From: NCEH01 sp040049195
Lineage (GTDB): Bacteria; Pseudomonadota; Alphaproteobacteria; Rhizobiales; Xanthobacteraceae
DNA: 64,000 nt
Strand: one strand, 5' to 3'
Assembly (NCBI RefSeq): GCF_040049195.1
Contig: NZ_JBDZDL010000011.1
Shown: positions 62,766 to 64,000 of the stretch, piece by piece
Layout: the number at the start of each line of letters is the position of its first letter
Numbering within the stretch: position 1 is the first letter of the stretch
The notes under the pieces: model-generated
What the model was told of the DNA's origin: nothing
What the model saw: only the letters and a program-made list of their open reading frames with translations
The model's database searches: none
Position numbers and translations under genes: made by a program

Positions 62766-63880
62766 ATGATTCCGGCCTCGATCGTCCCGGAGATTGCGCC
62801 GACTTCGGAGGTGGACATCCGCTCGACTATCCGCGCTTGGGAGGACTTCCTTTCCGGAAAGGAGGAAGATCTCCTGAAAGTCTGCCGGGTGGTGAGTCGC
62901 TCATGGCGGCGGTCGCTAGCGGCCGGCGTGGACCCGTCCATGATGCGGGCGCCGCGGCCGGCCGAGAGCGACGCGCTCTGGCGCCAGCGCCGTTGCGCGC
63001 GCCTGCTGGTGGAAGCCAGCCGCCCCATCTTCGGCCGGCTCGATCCGCTGCTCAACAACACCCAGAGCATCCTGCTCCTGGCCGATGCCCGCGGACTGGT
63101 GCTGGACCTCATCGGCGATCCCCATACCCGCGAGCTCGGCCGCGAGGCGCATATCGATTCCGGCGCCACCTGGAGCGAGGGCAACAGCGGCACCAATGCC
63201 ATCGGCACCGCGCTCGCCGACAACGTGCCGGTGCAGATCCACGCCAGCGAGCATTTCTGCGCGGCGGTGAAGAGCTGGACCTGCGCCGCCGCCCCGGTCC
63301 ACGATCCCCTGGACGGGGAGCTGATGGGCATCTTCGACATATCGGGGCCGAGGGGAACGGTGCATCCCCTTTGTCTCGCCCTGGCCATGTCTGCGGCGGG
63401 GGAGGCCCGCGCCGCCCGCGCCCAAAGATATGCCCTTGAGGAATATCATCTCTCCGCATGGCTGGAGGGCCGCATGGCGCTGTCGGGCGCCGACGCGGTG
63501 GTGCTGCTGGACCGCAAGGGGCGCTTCGTGCGCGCCCTCGGGCCCACGACGAGGGTGCGGGAGCTGATGCGCCGCGTCGGCCAGGACGGCGCGCCCACGC
63601 GGCAGGCCAAGCTGCTGGAGCCCCAGGGTGGCGCCTTCCGCGCGCCCTTCTGGGCCCCCGGCGTGGAGATGGAGACCCTGGAGGACGGCGGCGACTGCCT
63701 CGGCGCCATGCTCGTCCTTCCCGCCGACGGCGGGGGCGCCCGCGCGTCCCGGCCGTCGCCCGCCGCCGCGACGCCGGACCGCAGCGATCCGTTCTGGAGA
63801 TCGCCGGGCGGTCCGCGGCCATGCAGCCGGTGGTGGCGCGGGCCCGGCAGATCGCGCGCATCGCCGCCCCGGTGCAGCAG
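62766..63880 (+). pseudogene. AcoR/AcxR-type sigma-54 activator, truncated before the AAA+ domain
   Basis: ATG 62766 has GGGAGG 5 bases upstream. The first about 340 residues match AcoR-type regulators: VCRVVSRSWRRSLAAGVDPS, NNTQSILLLADARGLVLDLI, the GAF core IDSGATWSEGNSGTNAIGTA, HFCAAVKSWTCAAAPVHDPL and MGIFDISGPRGTVHPL. Near 63793 the frame shifts: LEIAGRSAAMQPVVARARQI follows in another frame. Then, where GETGTGKE should come, the sequence becomes unrelated. So the Walker A, sigma-54-binding GAFTGA loop and DNA-binding domain are missing in the window. It could not activate transcription as it stands. Confidence 0.65.
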
Positions 63881-64000
63881 CAGGCGCCCGCGGAGCTCTC
63901 CGGCTTCGCGGGCGAAGGCGCGCGCCTCGGGATCGTGTGCCAGTTGCATGATGAGCGCGTCGAGCGCCGCGACGTCCGCGGCGAGCTTCTGTCGGACCAG
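63876..64000 (-). CDS. Unidentified frame entering from the right edge
   Basis: Minus-strand codons from the right edge read LVRQKLAADVAALDALIMQL then AHDPEARAFAREAGEL with strong GC at third positions, looking more like coding sequence than the plus strand here. It meets the truncated activator near 63876. Too short to name. Confidence 0.3.

Noticed and set aside
1..64000. CRISPR arrays, rRNA or tRNA genes
   Set aside because: No regularly spaced repeats and no recognisable tRNA or rRNA sequence were seen on reading.

Overview
The window looks like part of a large repABC-type plasmid (or secondary replicon) from a GC-rich alphaproteobacterium of the Hyphomicrobiales. The evidence is a complete repA-repB-repC operon with its counter-transcribed RNA and two copies of a parS-like palindrome, a full virB1-virB11 type IV secretion operon, a DUF1403/ScpB pair of the kind found on rhizobial plasmids, and many insertion-sequence fragments. 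A truncated acetone-carboxylase-like locus at the right end would fit a Xanthobacter-like host, but that assignment is inference only.

Layout. 1-2.5 kb: an Abi-like protein running off the left edge, a winged-helix protein and an exported S1/P1 nuclease. 2.5-15 kb: a minus-strand defence island. Four genes with overlapping or closely spaced ends match the single-stranded DNA phosphorothioation system: SspA (cysteine desulfurase), SspB (DUF4007), SspC (large ATPase) and SspD (PP-loop sulfurtransferase). Upstream sits an unusual pair, a protein with two GHKL ATPase domains and a REC-domain protein; downstream is a PLD-like nuclease. The usual restriction partner SspE is not in the window, so these flanking genes are the candidate effectors or sensors. 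15.4-22.5 kb: ScpB and DUF1403, two vapBC modules either side of a decayed Tn402-like transposition module (tniQ, truncated tniB), a serine recombinase with a resolvase-site-like palindrome nearby, and a tyrosine recombinase. 22.6-26.4 kb: repABC on the minus strand.

27-28.5 kb: an IS256-family element that cuts a Phd/FitB-type toxin-antitoxin locus, leaving an orphan antitoxin. 29-39.7 kb: a divergent winged-helix regulator and a plus-strand operon trbM-like, virB1-5, eexN, virB6-11; no coupling protein or relaxase lies in the window. 40-41 kb: chimeric wreckage of a chromate transporter gene and an IS5 transposase. 41-47.6 kb: an AI-2E-family permease and an RND efflux pair, with a divergent TetR regulator and a perfect 18-bp palindrome between them. 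47.7-49.1 kb: two coiled-coil proteins, the second frameshifted.

49.1-50.3 kb: IS5 and IS110 fragments joined head to tail. 50.4-58.9 kb: an eight-gene minus-strand operon for CoA-dependent catabolism (SDR, two acyl-CoA dehydrogenases, enoyl-CoA hydratase, MaoC hydratase, NDP-forming acyl-CoA synthetase, thiolase-like protein, DUF35 protein), with a divergent IclR regulator at 59.3 kb. The thiolase-like and DUF35 proteins both lack expected cysteines and may form a retro-aldolase. 60.2-61.5 kb: IS66, IS91-like and IS110 remnants. 61.6-64 kb: the first third of an acetone carboxylase hydantoinase-B-type subunit behind a sigma-54 promoter, and a divergent AcoR/AcxR-type activator broken before its AAA+ domain.
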